A stretch of DNA of 64,000 nt from Nitrospirota bacterium (GTDB taxonomy: Bacteria > Nitrospirota > Thermodesulfovibrionia > Thermodesulfovibrionales > UBA9159). The notes under the pieces were generated by a model. That model saw only the letters and a program-made list of their open reading frames with translations. It did not search any database and was not told where the DNA came from. The stretch is taken from contig JAMCWJ010000101.1 in the NCBI GenBank assembly GCA_023475105.1, forward strand, positions 1-64,000, given 5' to 3'. Of this stretch, positions 16,778 through 25,602 are shown in pieces. Numbering within the stretch: position 1 is the stretch's first letter; each line of letters starts with the position of its first letter. Both the position numbers and the translations under genes were made by a program.

Positions 16778-16795
16778 TGTTACGCTTAAGTAACA
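16778..16795. promoter_or_regulatory. Upstream palindrome, candidate enhancer site
   Basis: TGTTAC, six bases, GTAACA: a perfect 6-bp inverted repeat centred about 85 bp upstream of the -24 box of the sigma-54 promoter candidate. A related half-site TGTAACG lies at 16757-16763. The position suits binding of the NtrC-type regulator encoded at 17136-18479. Confidence 0.45.
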
Positions 16796-16891
16796 CAAAG
16801 GTTCCTCAGCACCGCATCCTAAAAGACATATGCTTACTCTTACCGGCAATGGAAAAAGTCGCAATAGAAGGAAAGGATTGCTTTGTGAAGA

Positions 16892-17124
16892 TTGAATGCC
16901 TATAGATCTCTGGATCTCTACTCTAACGATATTGCTTGCATATCATGCGCTCTCCGCATCAAAAGGGCAGTCGGCGAGATGGACGGGGTCAAGAAGAAGG
17001 CACGGTATCGGCCGGTACAAAGCAAGTTCATGTCGACTATAATGAGAAAAAAGTTGCAGAAAAGCAGATAATCAGAAAGATTGAGAGCTTGAGATTTAGA
17101 GTGGACGAGAGCAGCAAGCCCTGA
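16892..17124 (+). pseudogene. Frameshifted heavy-metal-associated (HMA) domain protein
   Basis: One frame reads NDIACISCALRIKRAVGEMDGV, an HMA-type C-x-x-C loop and helix. From about 16993 a second frame continues with VSAGTKQVHVDYNEKKVAEK, then QIIRKIESLRFRV, the second half of an HMA fold. The two halves join only if a frameshift is allowed near 16990-17000. The native product would be a roughly 70-residue metal-binding chaperone. It lies in the gap between the regulator genes and the molybdoenzyme operon, on the opposite strand. A sequencing error would look the same. Confidence 0.55.
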
Positions 17125-17135
17125 CGGGAATATAG

Positions 17136-18479
17136 CTATGGCTGTTCTATTCCATAAGCATTGATCTTTTCCCAAAGCGTCTTCCTGCTGATCCCCAAAA
17201 CTTCAGCTGTTCTTGTCTTGTTGCCATGGGTCGTCTTCAGGACTCTTAGAATGTGGGCTTTCTCAGCATCCGCCGCCACATCGGAAAGAAGCAGGCTTTT
17301 TGGACTCTGTCTACCGTTTGCCATAAGGGGAGGCAATTCATCTTTGTCGATCACCTCCGACAAAGAAAGAGTGGCGCACCTTTCGATAATATTTTCCAGT
17401 TCCCGCACATTGCCCGGGTAGTCATAGACAAAAAGCAGATCGACCGCATCTTTGGAGAACCGGACATTTTTTGCATGTTTTTTCCTGTATCTATCCATGA
17501 AAAATTCTATCAGGCCGGGTATATCCTCCCTACGCTCCCTTAGCGGAGGCAGAATAATTGGGATGACATTCAGACGATAATAGAGGTCTTCCCTGAAGCG
17601 CCCGGCCTTCACTTCCTCTTCGAGACTCTTGTTTGTCGCCGCGATGATCCTCACATCAACATTCAGGGTTACGGTGCCGCCGATCCTTTCAAACTGCCTC
17701 TCTTGTATAACCCTCAGTATCTTTGCCTGTGTTGAAAGTGGAAGGTCGCCGATCTCATCGAGAAAAATGCTTCCTCCGTCGGCAAGCTCAAATCTGCCGG
17801 GCCTTCTCTTCACCGCCCCGGTGAAAGCCCCCTTTTCATGGCCGAACAGTTCGCTCTCTATGAGACCTTCAGGCAGAGCAGCACAGTTGACCTTGATGAG
17901 AGGTCTGTCTTTACGTTTGCTCTGATAGTGTATCGTCGTGGCAATGAGCTCTTTGCCGGTTCCGCTCTCACCGAGGATGAGGACCGTTGAATCCGTCGCA
18001 GAGACCTTTCCGATAAGGGAGAATACCTTTTTCATCTCTGCGCTGTCGCCTATAATATTGGGGCCGCAGTAACATTTGCTGAGATCTTTTTTGAGCCTTA
18101 TGTTTTCTTCCTTCAGCCGTTTTATTTCGAGGGCACGCTCTATGAGCAGAAGAAATTCATCGAGCGCAAAAGGCTTGGTTATATAATCGAACGCCCCGAG
18201 TTTCATGGCTTCGACAGCGTCTTTGATCGTGCCGTAGGCGGTCATAACAATTACCGCAACATCCTTTGTCTCCGTGATCTCTCGCACAATATCGAAACCA
18301 TCGATGTCAGGGAGCCTGACATCAGTTACGACGACATCAAAGCGATTGCTCTTCATTGCCTGCAAAGCAGGGCCGCCTGTATCAAAAGACATGACTTCGT
18401 ATCCCGCGCCTTTGAGGGCGTCCTCAAGGGTAATACGCATGATCTTTTCATCTTCTATAAGCAGAACGGTTTCTTTCAT
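17136..18479 (-). CDS. NtrC-type sigma-54-dependent response regulator
   Basis: A 447-residue three-domain regulator: receiver domain (phosphorylation Asp in VVVTDVRLPD), AAA+ sigma-54 activation domain (Walker A GESGTGKE, GAFTGA loop, LFLDEIGDLP-type Walker B), and C-terminal Fis-type helix-turn-helix (TRTAEVLGISRKTLWEKI). It is the last of three translationally coupled genes (its ATG overlaps the kinase stop, ATGA). The gene ends about 430 bp before the sigma-54 promoter candidate of the molybdoenzyme operon, its most likely target. Confidence 0.92.
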   Translation of the reverse strand: MKETVLLIEDEKIMRITLEDALKGAGYEVMSFDTGGPALQAMKSNRFDVVVTDVRLPDIDGFDIVREITETKDVAVIVMTAYGTIKDAVEAMKLGAFDYITKPFALDEFLLLIERALEIKRLKEENIRLKKDLSKCYCGPNIIGDSAEMKKVFSLIGKVSATDSTVLILGESGTGKELIATTIHYQSKRKDRPLIKVNCAALPEGLIESELFGHEKGAFTGAVKRRPGRFELADGGSIFLDEIGDLPLSTQAKILRVIQERQFERIGGTVTLNVDVRIIAATNKSLEEEVKAGRFREDLYYRLNVIPIILPPLRERREDIPGLIEFFMDRYRKKHAKNVRFSKDAVDLLFVYDYPGNVRELENIIERCATLSLSEVIDKDELPPLMANGRQSPKSLLLSDVAADAEKAHILRVLKTTHGNKTRTAEVLGISRKTLWEKINAYGIEQP

Positions 18480-19948
18480 GACAATTGAAGCGCCCGGAAT
18501 CGCATAATGAACCTGCTGCCTCTCCCCGGCTCGCTTTCCACGGCAATTTCACCATTGTAATTTCTGATTATCTCGTAGGTCAACCAAAGCCCCAACCCGG
18601 TCCCCTCGCCGGTCGGCTTTGTGGTAAAAAAAGGATCGAATATCCTGCCGATATTCTCCGACTCGATACCGCAGCCATTATCTGCAACCTCGATGGTAAG
18701 CCTTGAATCTTCCTTATAGCCCTTGACCTCAAGCAAACCACCGTCTTTCATCGCATGGATCGCATTGATAAATAGGTTCAGCAATAGCTGCTGAAAATCA
18801 TGCATATCAAAGATAAATCTCAGGTCATCAGGGACGGCGTTCTTGAAGGCAACCCTACCCTTCTTCATCTTGTACTCCAGAAAGGCATAAACACTGTCCA
18901 CGGAGTTTTTGATATTCATGTCGACGGGTGCATGCTCAGCCTTCCGTGACATCCAAAGCAGTTTGCTGACGGTATTTTCTATTTTGTCCAGCCCCTCGTT
19001 TACGAGGTCCAGATACTTCTCCCTGAGTTGAGAGTCGCCGCCGTTCTGCTTGAGCATCTGGAGACAGTTAAAGATACCGCCGAGCGGGTTGTTGATCTCA
19101 TGGGCAACGCCGGCAGCAAGAATGCCGACCGAGGCAAGTTTTTCCGACTGGACAAGCTTTTCGTGGGTCTTTTTTAGTTCGTCGTTCGCCTGTTTAATCC
19201 TTGCGATCATGCTGTTGAATCTCTCCCCAAGCACGGCAAGCTCATCATGCCCCTTTACATCGACTTTCAGATCAAGATAATCACCCCTTGCTTGCTCCAT
19301 GGTATTAGCGAGCTGGGTGATAGGACTTATGAACCGCCTGCTCAAAAGCAGGATCATCGCAAAGCCCGCCATGAGAAGGGCTACAGTCAGGATCGCGATC
19401 CTTTTGACAGTGGCCAGAATTTCATGTTCGGCCTTTTCGAGGGATATCCCGAATTTCAAAGTGCCCCACCGTTTCTTGCCGATGGAAAGGGGCACACCGA
19501 AATCAAGGGTCTCATACCCTTTACCCGGAACCTGCTGAATAATAGTGCTGTCCGCAGCAAGGGCCTTTTTCGTTAATGGGTCAGCATACACTTTCCCATA
19601 TTCGGTAATATCGTTATGGGATATAACCTTGCCGTCCTCATCCAGAATAGCGATGTAAAGAAGCGACAAGTCCTTTCTGTTGAATATCTCCAGTATATAA
19701 TTATCGAGAAGCCCTCCTTCCTCAACAAGTCCAAGTCTTTCATAAATGAGGTCGTTAATGATCGGTATGGCAAGAGTTTCTCCGAGCAGGCGTCCCTGTT
19801 TTTCAACTTCCGCGTACAGTATATCCTTTTCCCTTTCAACAGCGAGATATCCAACGATACTCATGACCGCGATGATCGCACAGGTCGTAATGAGTATGAA
19901 CTTATACTGAAGATCCAGTCTGGAGAAGAGACCTTCTATTCTGTTCAT
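18476..19948 (-). CDS. Membrane sensor histidine kinase
   Basis: A 490-residue kinase with two transmembrane segments (about residues 20-40 and 180-205), a periplasmic sensing part between them, a HAMP linker, a HisKA dimerisation helix with the phosphorylation site GVAHEINNPLGG, and a HATPase domain (NLFINAIHAMKDGG, DNGCGIE, GTGLGLWLTYEI). The ATG at 19948 overlaps the stop of the PhnD-like gene (ATGA) and the kinase stop overlaps the regulator start, so the three are translationally coupled. The ligand signal probably arrives via the PhnD-like protein, by analogy with AioX-AioS. Confidence 0.92.
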   Translation of the reverse strand: MNRIEGLFSRLDLQYKFILITTCAIIAVMSIVGYLAVEREKDILYAEVEKQGRLLGETLAIPIINDLIYERLGLVEEGGLLDNYILEIFNRKDLSLLYIAILDEDGKVISHNDITEYGKVYADPLTKKALAADSTIIQQVPGKGYETLDFGVPLSIGKKRWGTLKFGISLEKAEHEILATVKRIAILTVALLMAGFAMILLLSRRFISPITQLANTMEQARGDYLDLKVDVKGHDELAVLGERFNSMIARIKQANDELKKTHEKLVQSEKLASVGILAAGVAHEINNPLGGIFNCLQMLKQNGGDSQLREKYLDLVNEGLDKIENTVSKLLWMSRKAEHAPVDMNIKNSVDSVYAFLEYKMKKGRVAFKNAVPDDLRFIFDMHDFQQLLLNLFINAIHAMKDGGLLEVKGYKEDSRLTIEVADNGCGIESENIGRIFDPFFTTKPTGEGTGLGLWLTYEIIRNYNGEIAVESEPGRGSRFIMRFRALQLS

Positions 19949-21684
19949 AGCCTTATCCTGGGATGGCATCCTCTTCCACAGGTCCGGGGAATTGCGTTGA
20001 ACTCTGTCCGTATTTCACCGTAATCCCTGTCTGTTGCTTCGGTAAAGCCGTTCCTCAAGTCGTCATCGAGACGCCTCAGTATCTTCTGGCTGCCGCTGTC
20101 CCGGGGATTCAACTCAAGCAGCGCCTTTTTGATATTCTCAATAACAGCATATGCTGTCCCCGGCCCTGCCACGAGTGGTCCTGACGGGATGGGGCCGGAC
20201 TCCGCAAGGGTGTCTATGCCCAGCTTCGCATATTTCCTGGCGACCGAATCCCTTACAGCGCCGGCGGCATATTGCCCTTTCAGAACCGCCTTAACAACCG
20301 AATCGTGGTAATCGAAATTGGCATAGGCGCTCAGATCACTGAGATGTATTCCCGCATTTGCAAGAAGATAGCGGGGCATGAGATTGCCTGACGTGGATTT
20401 CGATGAAGCAAACGCAACGCTTCTTCCCTTGAGCCCGGATAGATCCCTGACAGGGGAATCCTTCTTTTTAATGATAACGCACTTGTAGCTTGCCGTGCCC
20501 TCAGCCCCTTTCGGCTTTAAAATGCTGATCGCACCATATTTTGCATGGGCCTCAAGATACGTTAACGGGCCGAGCAGCGCAATCTCCACTTCGCCGCTGC
20601 CGACGGCATTCACCATTTCCTCATAATTCCTCTTTAAGACGAGTTCATACCTGTAGGGTGTCTTTTCCGTGAGATAGTCAAGGAGGGGCTGGTACTTTTC
20701 ATACATGATCCGTGGATTGTCTCTCGGTATGACACCGAAATATACGGCCTTTTTGTCTCTGACCCGTCCCATAGTCTTTGCGCTGTCGGCTGCAGCCTTC
20801 TCCATTTCACGTATGGTGTCATAGTTCCTGTCAGGAACCTCAACAAATCCGTCTATCATCATTGCGTCCAGGATCACCTTTCCTTTGACGGTCTTCCGCA
20901 TGCCGAGGAAAGCTTCTTTTACTTTTTTCCTGAGTCCAGGGTCAATGTCCCGCGTAACGACCACGGGAGGGATACCGTAAGGAGGAGAGCGCTTGATGAT
21001 CTTTGTCTGTTTGGCGTAGGGCGAGCCTGTCTTCAGCATATGTTCATAGACAATACTTTCGACTGCAGCGCCGTCAACGATCTTCTTTGCGACCATCTCG
21101 ACTGATTTGTTGTGGCTGTAGCTATAAAGGGTCCTCCGGAAAAACGTATCAGGGATCAGCCCCATGGTCTTCAGAAGGTATGTCGGGTAGAGCTTTCCGG
21201 AATTGGATTTGGGGTCAGTAAAAGCAAAGGTCTTGTCCTTAAGCCCGGGGAAGGATTTTATGTGGCTGTCGTTGTGGACAATGATATAGGATTGATACGT
21301 GGATTTTCCATGCACGCTCGGCGCTACGAGGAGTTCGACGCCGAATCGCTCACGGTTCTTTACGTAAGGCGCAGAGCAGATGAATGCTACCTTGACTTCT
21401 CCTCTTTCGAGAAGCTGGTCCATCTCCTCGTATGTCCTTCTATTGACCATCTGGACCGGCTGTTTTATCTCCTCTCCGATATAATCGATGACATCCTGAT
21501 AGTATTTCACTGCGTCAACAGGCGTGATCATGGAGGCGACGCCGATCTTGAGAGGGGACTGCACAATCGCTTTCCCTGAAACATCTGCATGCTTCTGCGA
21601 GTAGACTTTTTCCAGGGAAAAGAAGATAAAAAAAACAATGAAGAGAAGAATCAAGAAAACGTCCCGTTTGCATTTGCTGTTCAA
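19945..21684 (-). CDS. Tandem PhnD-like periplasmic binding protein, probable signal sensor
   Basis: A 579-residue protein with an N-terminal hydrophobic export segment and two consecutive phosphonate/phosphite-type binding folds, about residues 38-300 and 308-570. Both show the family landmarks (domain 1: VKVAFICSAPYVK, FAFTDPKSNSGKLYPTYLL; domain 2: VEIALLGPLTYLEA, VAFASSKSTSGNLMPRYLL). No ABC permease or ATPase is adjacent; instead the gene is coupled to a histidine kinase and a sigma-54 activator. That arrangement matches AioXSR/ArxXSR-type oxyanion sensors rather than a transporter. The start is TTG at 21684 behind GAGGTG. Two fused domains are unusual; AioX has one. Confidence 0.85.
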   Translation of the reverse strand: MNSKCKRDVFLILLFIVFFIFFSLEKVYSQKHADVSGKAIVQSPLKIGVASMITPVDAVKYYQDVIDYIGEEIKQPVQMVNRRTYEEMDQLLERGEVKVAFICSAPYVKNRERFGVELLVAPSVHGKSTYQSYIIVHNDSHIKSFPGLKDKTFAFTDPKSNSGKLYPTYLLKTMGLIPDTFFRRTLYSYSHNKSVEMVAKKIVDGAAVESIVYEHMLKTGSPYAKQTKIIKRSPPYGIPPVVVTRDIDPGLRKKVKEAFLGMRKTVKGKVILDAMMIDGFVEVPDRNYDTIREMEKAAADSAKTMGRVRDKKAVYFGVIPRDNPRIMYEKYQPLLDYLTEKTPYRYELVLKRNYEEMVNAVGSGEVEIALLGPLTYLEAHAKYGAISILKPKGAEGTASYKCVIIKKKDSPVRDLSGLKGRSVAFASSKSTSGNLMPRYLLANAGIHLSDLSAYANFDYHDSVVKAVLKGQYAAGAVRDSVARKYAKLGIDTLAESGPIPSGPLVAGPGTAYAVIENIKKALLELNPRDSGSQKILRRLDDDLRNGFTEATDRDYGEIRTEFNAIPRTCGRGCHPRIRL

Positions 21685-22203
21685 ACAATCACCTCTTCTT
21701 CGTACGCAGCCGAAGAGCCCTTGACCTCTCGGCCAGCGTCTTTCCCTTCATTTTCAGAAAGGTCTTCGGTCTGCCCATGCGCCTGCTTTTCCCTCCGATC
21801 AGCAGCCCGCCTTCAGGGGCCGCTGAGCATGAAAGCGCTCCATTTCTTCACGGATATGAGAAAGGGCGACACCGAGATAGTGAGGCCGGAGCCCGAATAT
21901 CCCGCGATGCCGACGACACAAATGGAATGCATGGATGTAGTATACCGTGACGGCAGGCAAGACGAAAAGGCCTCAATCCTTTTTGAGGAGAATGGATGGG
22001 CGGCGGGTGCTTATATCCGGACAGCGCACACGAGAAAGATCGCCGCACCAAGGACGAACATATTAAGGTGTGCATAATAGTATCGACATCTATTGTGTCA
22101 TTCCCGCTTGTCGGGAATCCTTCTTGCAGCAAAGAAAGATGCCGGACAAGCCGGCATGACAGAGAAGAGGCGTTCAATCAGTGTCCACATTATTATGAGA
22201 ACA
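21685..22203. other. Gap between regulator operon and efflux operon; holds one palindromic repeat
   Basis: No frame shows a recognisable family. An 82-codon plus-strand frame starting MKALHFFTDMRKGDTEIV (21829-22077) has ordinary amino-acid composition but no ribosome site and no relatives that I recognise. Repeat copy 22097-22160 lies here. The promoter of the PhnD-kinase-regulator operon should lie just right of 21684. Confidence 0.5.
22097..22160. repeat. Short palindromic element (two-ended, gene-less)
   Basis: Left end GTCATTCCCGCTTGTCGGGA, right end reading back as GTCATGCCGGCTTGTCCGGC. Each end is a hairpin with loop CTTGT. These are the two ends of the GIY-YIG element at 30036-30501 with no gene between. 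Confidence 0.9.
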
Positions 22204-22450
22204 TTAGTAAGTGAACCCGTGACCCTGACGAACTGAAGGAACCAGTCCTGCGGCAAGCAGCATATGGGGCAGATATAAAGCGCTGAGCCATCTCGTAGCG
22301 GGATATTTTGCAGTTTCGAACAAGAAAGGATTGAATACGGAATAGAAGAATCCGGCAAAGGGGCTTATCATTATCAGGACTTCGAGCGCAATGATAAAAA
22401 TGGAGCACGACCGCGCTGTGAAAGACCGCCCCGGCCTTATTCATCGACAG
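22204..22450 (-). pseudogene. Frameshifted integral membrane protein remnant
   Basis: In one minus frame the sequence reads IFIIALEVLIMISPFAGFFY, then NPFLFETAKYPATRWLSALY, then LPHMLLAAGLVPSV, with the hydrophobic profile of a membrane protein with two or three helices. This frame has no start codon. An ATG overlapping the stop of the ABC ATPase (MNKAGAVFHS) opens in a different frame, so a frameshift near 22420 would join them. It would have been the last gene of the efflux operon. No family recognised. Confidence 0.45.
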
Positions 22451-23147
22451 ACTCCGGCATAACATTCCCCTCAAGACAGCCGTCCTTCAGGTGATACACG
22501 TGGTCGAAACCCTCGATCATCCGTTCGTCGTGGGTCACCACGATTACCGCCGACTGATTTTCCCTGGCGATCCTCTTTAACATGTCCATCACCCTCGTTC
22601 CTCTTCCGGTGTCCAATGCGGCGGTGGGTTCGTCGGCCAAAATCAGGCCGGCATTATTGGCCAGGGCGCGCGCGATTGACACGCGCTGCTGCTCGCCCCC
22701 GGAAAGAAGGGCCGGCAGGTAATCGGCCCGGTCGGCGATTTCCATGTATTCCAAAAGCCCCTTCACGCGATTCTCAGCCTTTTGCCCCTTTATGCCCACC
22801 AAGCTCAAAGGAAGAAGCACATTCTGCCTGGCGGTGAGAAAAGGGATCAAATTGTGAGACTGGAAAATGAAACCTACTTTTTCCCGGCGCAGGCGGCGCA
22901 TATCAACTCCCCCCTCCCAGCCGTCTTTTTGAAATATAGTTTACCCGCCAAAGACGACTTTACCGGCCGTGGGCACAAGGATCAGACTGATGCACAAAAG
23001 CAGTGTGGTCTTGCCGGAACCGCTCGGCCCGAGCAGCGCCACCAGCTCGCCCTTTGAGACCGAAAGGTTTATATCTTGCAGCGCACGGACTTCCAGACGC
23101 CCGGAGCCGAAAACCTTGGTCAGGCCCTCAATTCGAAGGATTTCCAT
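22437..23147 (-). pseudogene. LolD/MacB-type ABC ATPase with an in-frame ochre stop
   Basis: The N-terminal part (MEILRIEGLTKVFGSG, Walker A LLGPSGSGKTTLLL) runs to a TAA at 22943-22941. The same frame continues without shift through FIFQSHNLIPFLTARQNVLL, signature LSGGEQQRVSIARAL, Walker B LILADEPTAALD and VVTHDERM to 22437. Restoring one codon would give a normal ATPase of about 235 residues. The stop falls between Walker A and the Q-loop, so the gene is dead unless the stop is read through or the base call is wrong. The partner permease also carries a frameshift. Confidence 0.75.
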
Positions 23148-24338
23148 CATCCACCCAGGGCCATGGCAGGCTGGGTTTTCAATGCGTGCCAGAGCCCTAA
23201 AATACTCGCGAGAATGCCACCCGTTAAAGCCGAAAGTAAGCAGGTCGTCACCGGGAATTCTCAGGATGGTTCTGGGAAACATCTGATATGTGTTCTGAAT
23301 CAGAATCAGCCCGAACAGGAAGGCGCCAATGGTCAGAAGCAATGACTGTTCCATGACCATTCTGACGATTACCCGGTCGGGGGCACCGATGAGTTTCATG
23401 ACGGCAATGCTGCGGATTTTTTCCATAGTAAAGGTATAGACCACAAGGGAGACTATAACTACAGAGATGATCAGGAGCAAGGTCCTGAAGAGCAGCAGCT
23501 GCTTGGCCATGCTGGCCAGCCTCCCTTTCAACATTAACTGCAGCTCATCTTCCGTACTGTAAGCCGAGAGGTACAGCCATTTGTCGATCATACGGCCTAC
23601 CTCTGCGCGGTTCGTCCCGGGCTTCAGCCGGACAAGTACGGCATTGATGATATGGGTATCGGACTGCAGCGGTGCAAGTAATTTGTCGGCCTGGTTCGGG
23701 GATAAATAGCTCTGTCCGGAAAGGGTCCGGAGCAATCTCTCGCGCTGATTGCGTATTTCTTCGTCATCTCTTTGATATAGCACTTCCTGGGCATCCGGCA
23801 GGGAGAGATACACCAGAGCTTCTCCATCGGAAGAGATCGCCTCTTTTGTCAAACCCACCACCGTATAGGTATGGAGGCCCAAGGGAACCCTGTCCCCTAC
23901 ATGCACCCCCAATTTCGGATGGGCGACCATTTCATAATGGGCATGCTCAATATTCCTACCGGCAAAGATCTTTTGCGGCCCTCCCAGCCCGCCGAAGACA
24001 TCGTAGCCGATAATACTGAAATGTCGGCTTTTACCTGCAATCGGTCTTTCAACGGTATAGTAGATAAACGGGCTCGCCTTTTCCACTCCGGGGATCGCTT
24101 TGACACTGTAATGGTAAAATTCCGGTACGGTAGACTGCTCGTTGAAGGGGCCGCCCCGGTATCTTTCCACAACCCAGAGATCGGGATTGGTAGCGTTGAT
24201 GAGGGCGAGGCCCTCGTAAATGTTTCCGCGATACAGGCCGTTCATTGCCAGGACTATGGTAAACAGCAGACCCACGCCGAAAACTGTGGCGATGAACCGG
24301 CCTCTATGTTGCTTCAGGTCATAAAATGCTAAGTGCAT
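23147..24338 (-). pseudogene. FtsX/MacB/DevC-type ABC permease, frameshifted near its C-terminus
   Basis: An ABC permease with an N-terminal helix (TVFGVGLLFTIVLAMNGLY), a large periplasmic domain and a C-terminal helix group (LLIISVVIVSLVVYTFTMEK, SIAVMKLIGAPDRVIVRMV). After DDLLTFGF (about 23220) the expected last helix appears one base out of frame as LTGGILASILGLWHALKTQP followed by AMALGG and a TGA overlapping the ATPase start. In the as-read frame the last helix is garbled and the protein fuses to the ATPase. The ATG at 24338 follows GGAGGACC. One missing base explains everything. Confidence 0.75.
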
Positions 24339-24353
24339 CGGTCCTCCGGATCT

Positions 24354-24413
24354 GTCATTGCGGCTTGTCCGCAATCCTTCTGAAAGAAAAGATTCCCGAC
24401 AAGCGGGAATAAC
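24354..24413. repeat. Short palindromic element (two-ended, gene-less)
   Basis: Left end GTCATTGCGGCTTGTCCGCA, right end reading back as GTTATTCCCGCTTGTCGGGA. It is inserted 15 bp upstream of the permease start codon, inside the efflux operon. Confidence 0.88.
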
Positions 24414-24447
24414 AACGATGTTGCCTTAGTAAGAAAGCTTATCAATC

Positions 24448-25602
24448 TCACATGCTCTTCTTCATATCAGATTTTATTTCAGGCCGAACTTTTTTGCCCT
24501 GTGCAATCCCCGCAGGGTTCAGTATTGCCACAGCGCCTTCCCTCAGGCCGTCCGGCACCGTAACTCGCCGTCCGTCCTGCAAGCCAAGGACAACTGGACG
24601 GAAGCCGGCTCGTCCATTAGCGACCACCATTATCCCTTTGGAACCGTTTCGTTCCACGATGGCGGACAAGGGAACCACTGGAGCAGTTTGGCGGCCGGTA
24701 TCGATATCGACCTCGGTCTCCTCTCCGATCACAAGAGGATTCGGGAGCGAATCGAATTTCACATCCACTTCCAGTTCGCGCGTTACGGTGTCCGCCTCTT
24801 TGTTGAGGCGGGCGACCTCTCCCTGAAAGACTCGTCCGGAACGCAGGGTGATCGAGGCCTTCTGTCCTTCCCGGAGTTGCGCCAGCTTTGTCTCATCTAT
24901 CCAGGAAGCCGCCCAGATCTGATAATCCACCATTTGAAAAATAGGAGTTCCGGGAGAGACGGTATTACCGACCTCCGCCTTGCGGACTGTAACAACACCG
25001 TCCATGGGCGCCAGGATCCGCGTGTACCCGAAGAGCGCTTCCGCTGCCCGCGTTTCGGATTTCGCTTGGTTGACGACAGACTCAAGGGCCTTGACCGTGG
25101 CCTCATTGGCCGCAACATCGCTCTCAGCTATTCGAAGAGCGGCCTTGGTCGCGTCAAAGGCAGCGGGGGAGATATAGCCAGGCTTAAAGACTTCCAGGTC
25201 TCTTTGATAATTGCTTTGAGCCAGTGCAAGGTTTGCCTGCGACTTTATCAAGTCTGCCCGCGCCCTCGCCAGATCGCGTTCCGCGCGAGTCCCGGCAGCA
25301 TGTGCCGCGGTCTCCCGTGCCCTCAACTCGGCGGAATCCAGCTCCGCAAGAAGTTGGCCCTTTCTCACACTGTCTCCCTGGTCCGCATAGAGCTTTTCCA
25401 AAATACCGGTGATCTTGGCGCTTACCGTAACAGGCACTCTGGATCGGACCGTGCCCGGCCCGTGGACTTTGCCCCGGACCTCCGCCTTCTTAACCACAAT
25501 GGCAGCCGTGGGCGGAAGATACCAGAAAATTTTATATCCTGCAAATGCCAGGACAAGCAGGGCTATAATAATGCCCGTAAGTTTTTTCTTGCCTGATTTC
25601 AC
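24448..25602 (-). CDS. HlyD/MFP-family periplasmic adaptor
   Basis: A 384-residue membrane-fusion protein: one N-terminal membrane anchor (LTGIIIALLVLAFAGYKIFW), lipoyl-like half-motifs (GPGTVRSRVPVTVSAKITGI and YTRILAPMDGVVTVRKAEVG) flanking a coiled-coil hairpin (about residues 90-195), then beta-barrel and membrane-proximal domains. It would bridge the inner-membrane ABC permease and the TolC-like channel. It starts at a GTG overlapping the stop of the TolC gene (GTGA). The gene is intact although the permease and ATPase are not. Confidence 0.9.
   Translation of the reverse strand: MKSGKKKLTGIIIALLVLAFAGYKIFWYLPPTAAIVVKKAEVRGKVHGPGTVRSRVPVTVSAKITGILEKLYADQGDSVRKGQLLAELDSAELRARETAAHAAGTRAERDLARARADLIKSQANLALAQSNYQRDLEVFKPGYISPAAFDATKAALRIAESDVAANEATVKALESVVNQAKSETRAAEALFGYTRILAPMDGVVTVRKAEVGNTVSPGTPIFQMVDYQIWAASWIDETKLAQLREGQKASITLRSGRVFQGEVARLNKEADTVTRELEVDVKFDSLPNPLVIGEETEVDIDTGRQTAPVVPLSAIVERNGSKGIMVVANGRAGFRPVVLGLQDGRRVTVPDGLREGAVAILNPAGIAQGKKVRPEIKSDMKKSM

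Noticed and set aside
19945-21684. PhnD-like protein as part of a phosphonate ABC importer
   Set aside because: No permease or ATPase gene adjoins; the gene is coupled by overlap to a kinase and a sigma-54 regulator.
22941-22943. In-frame TAA in the ABC ATPase as a recoded codon
   Set aside because: Selenocysteine uses TGA and pyrrolysine uses TAG; TAA recoding is not expected, and the neighbouring permease is also damaged.
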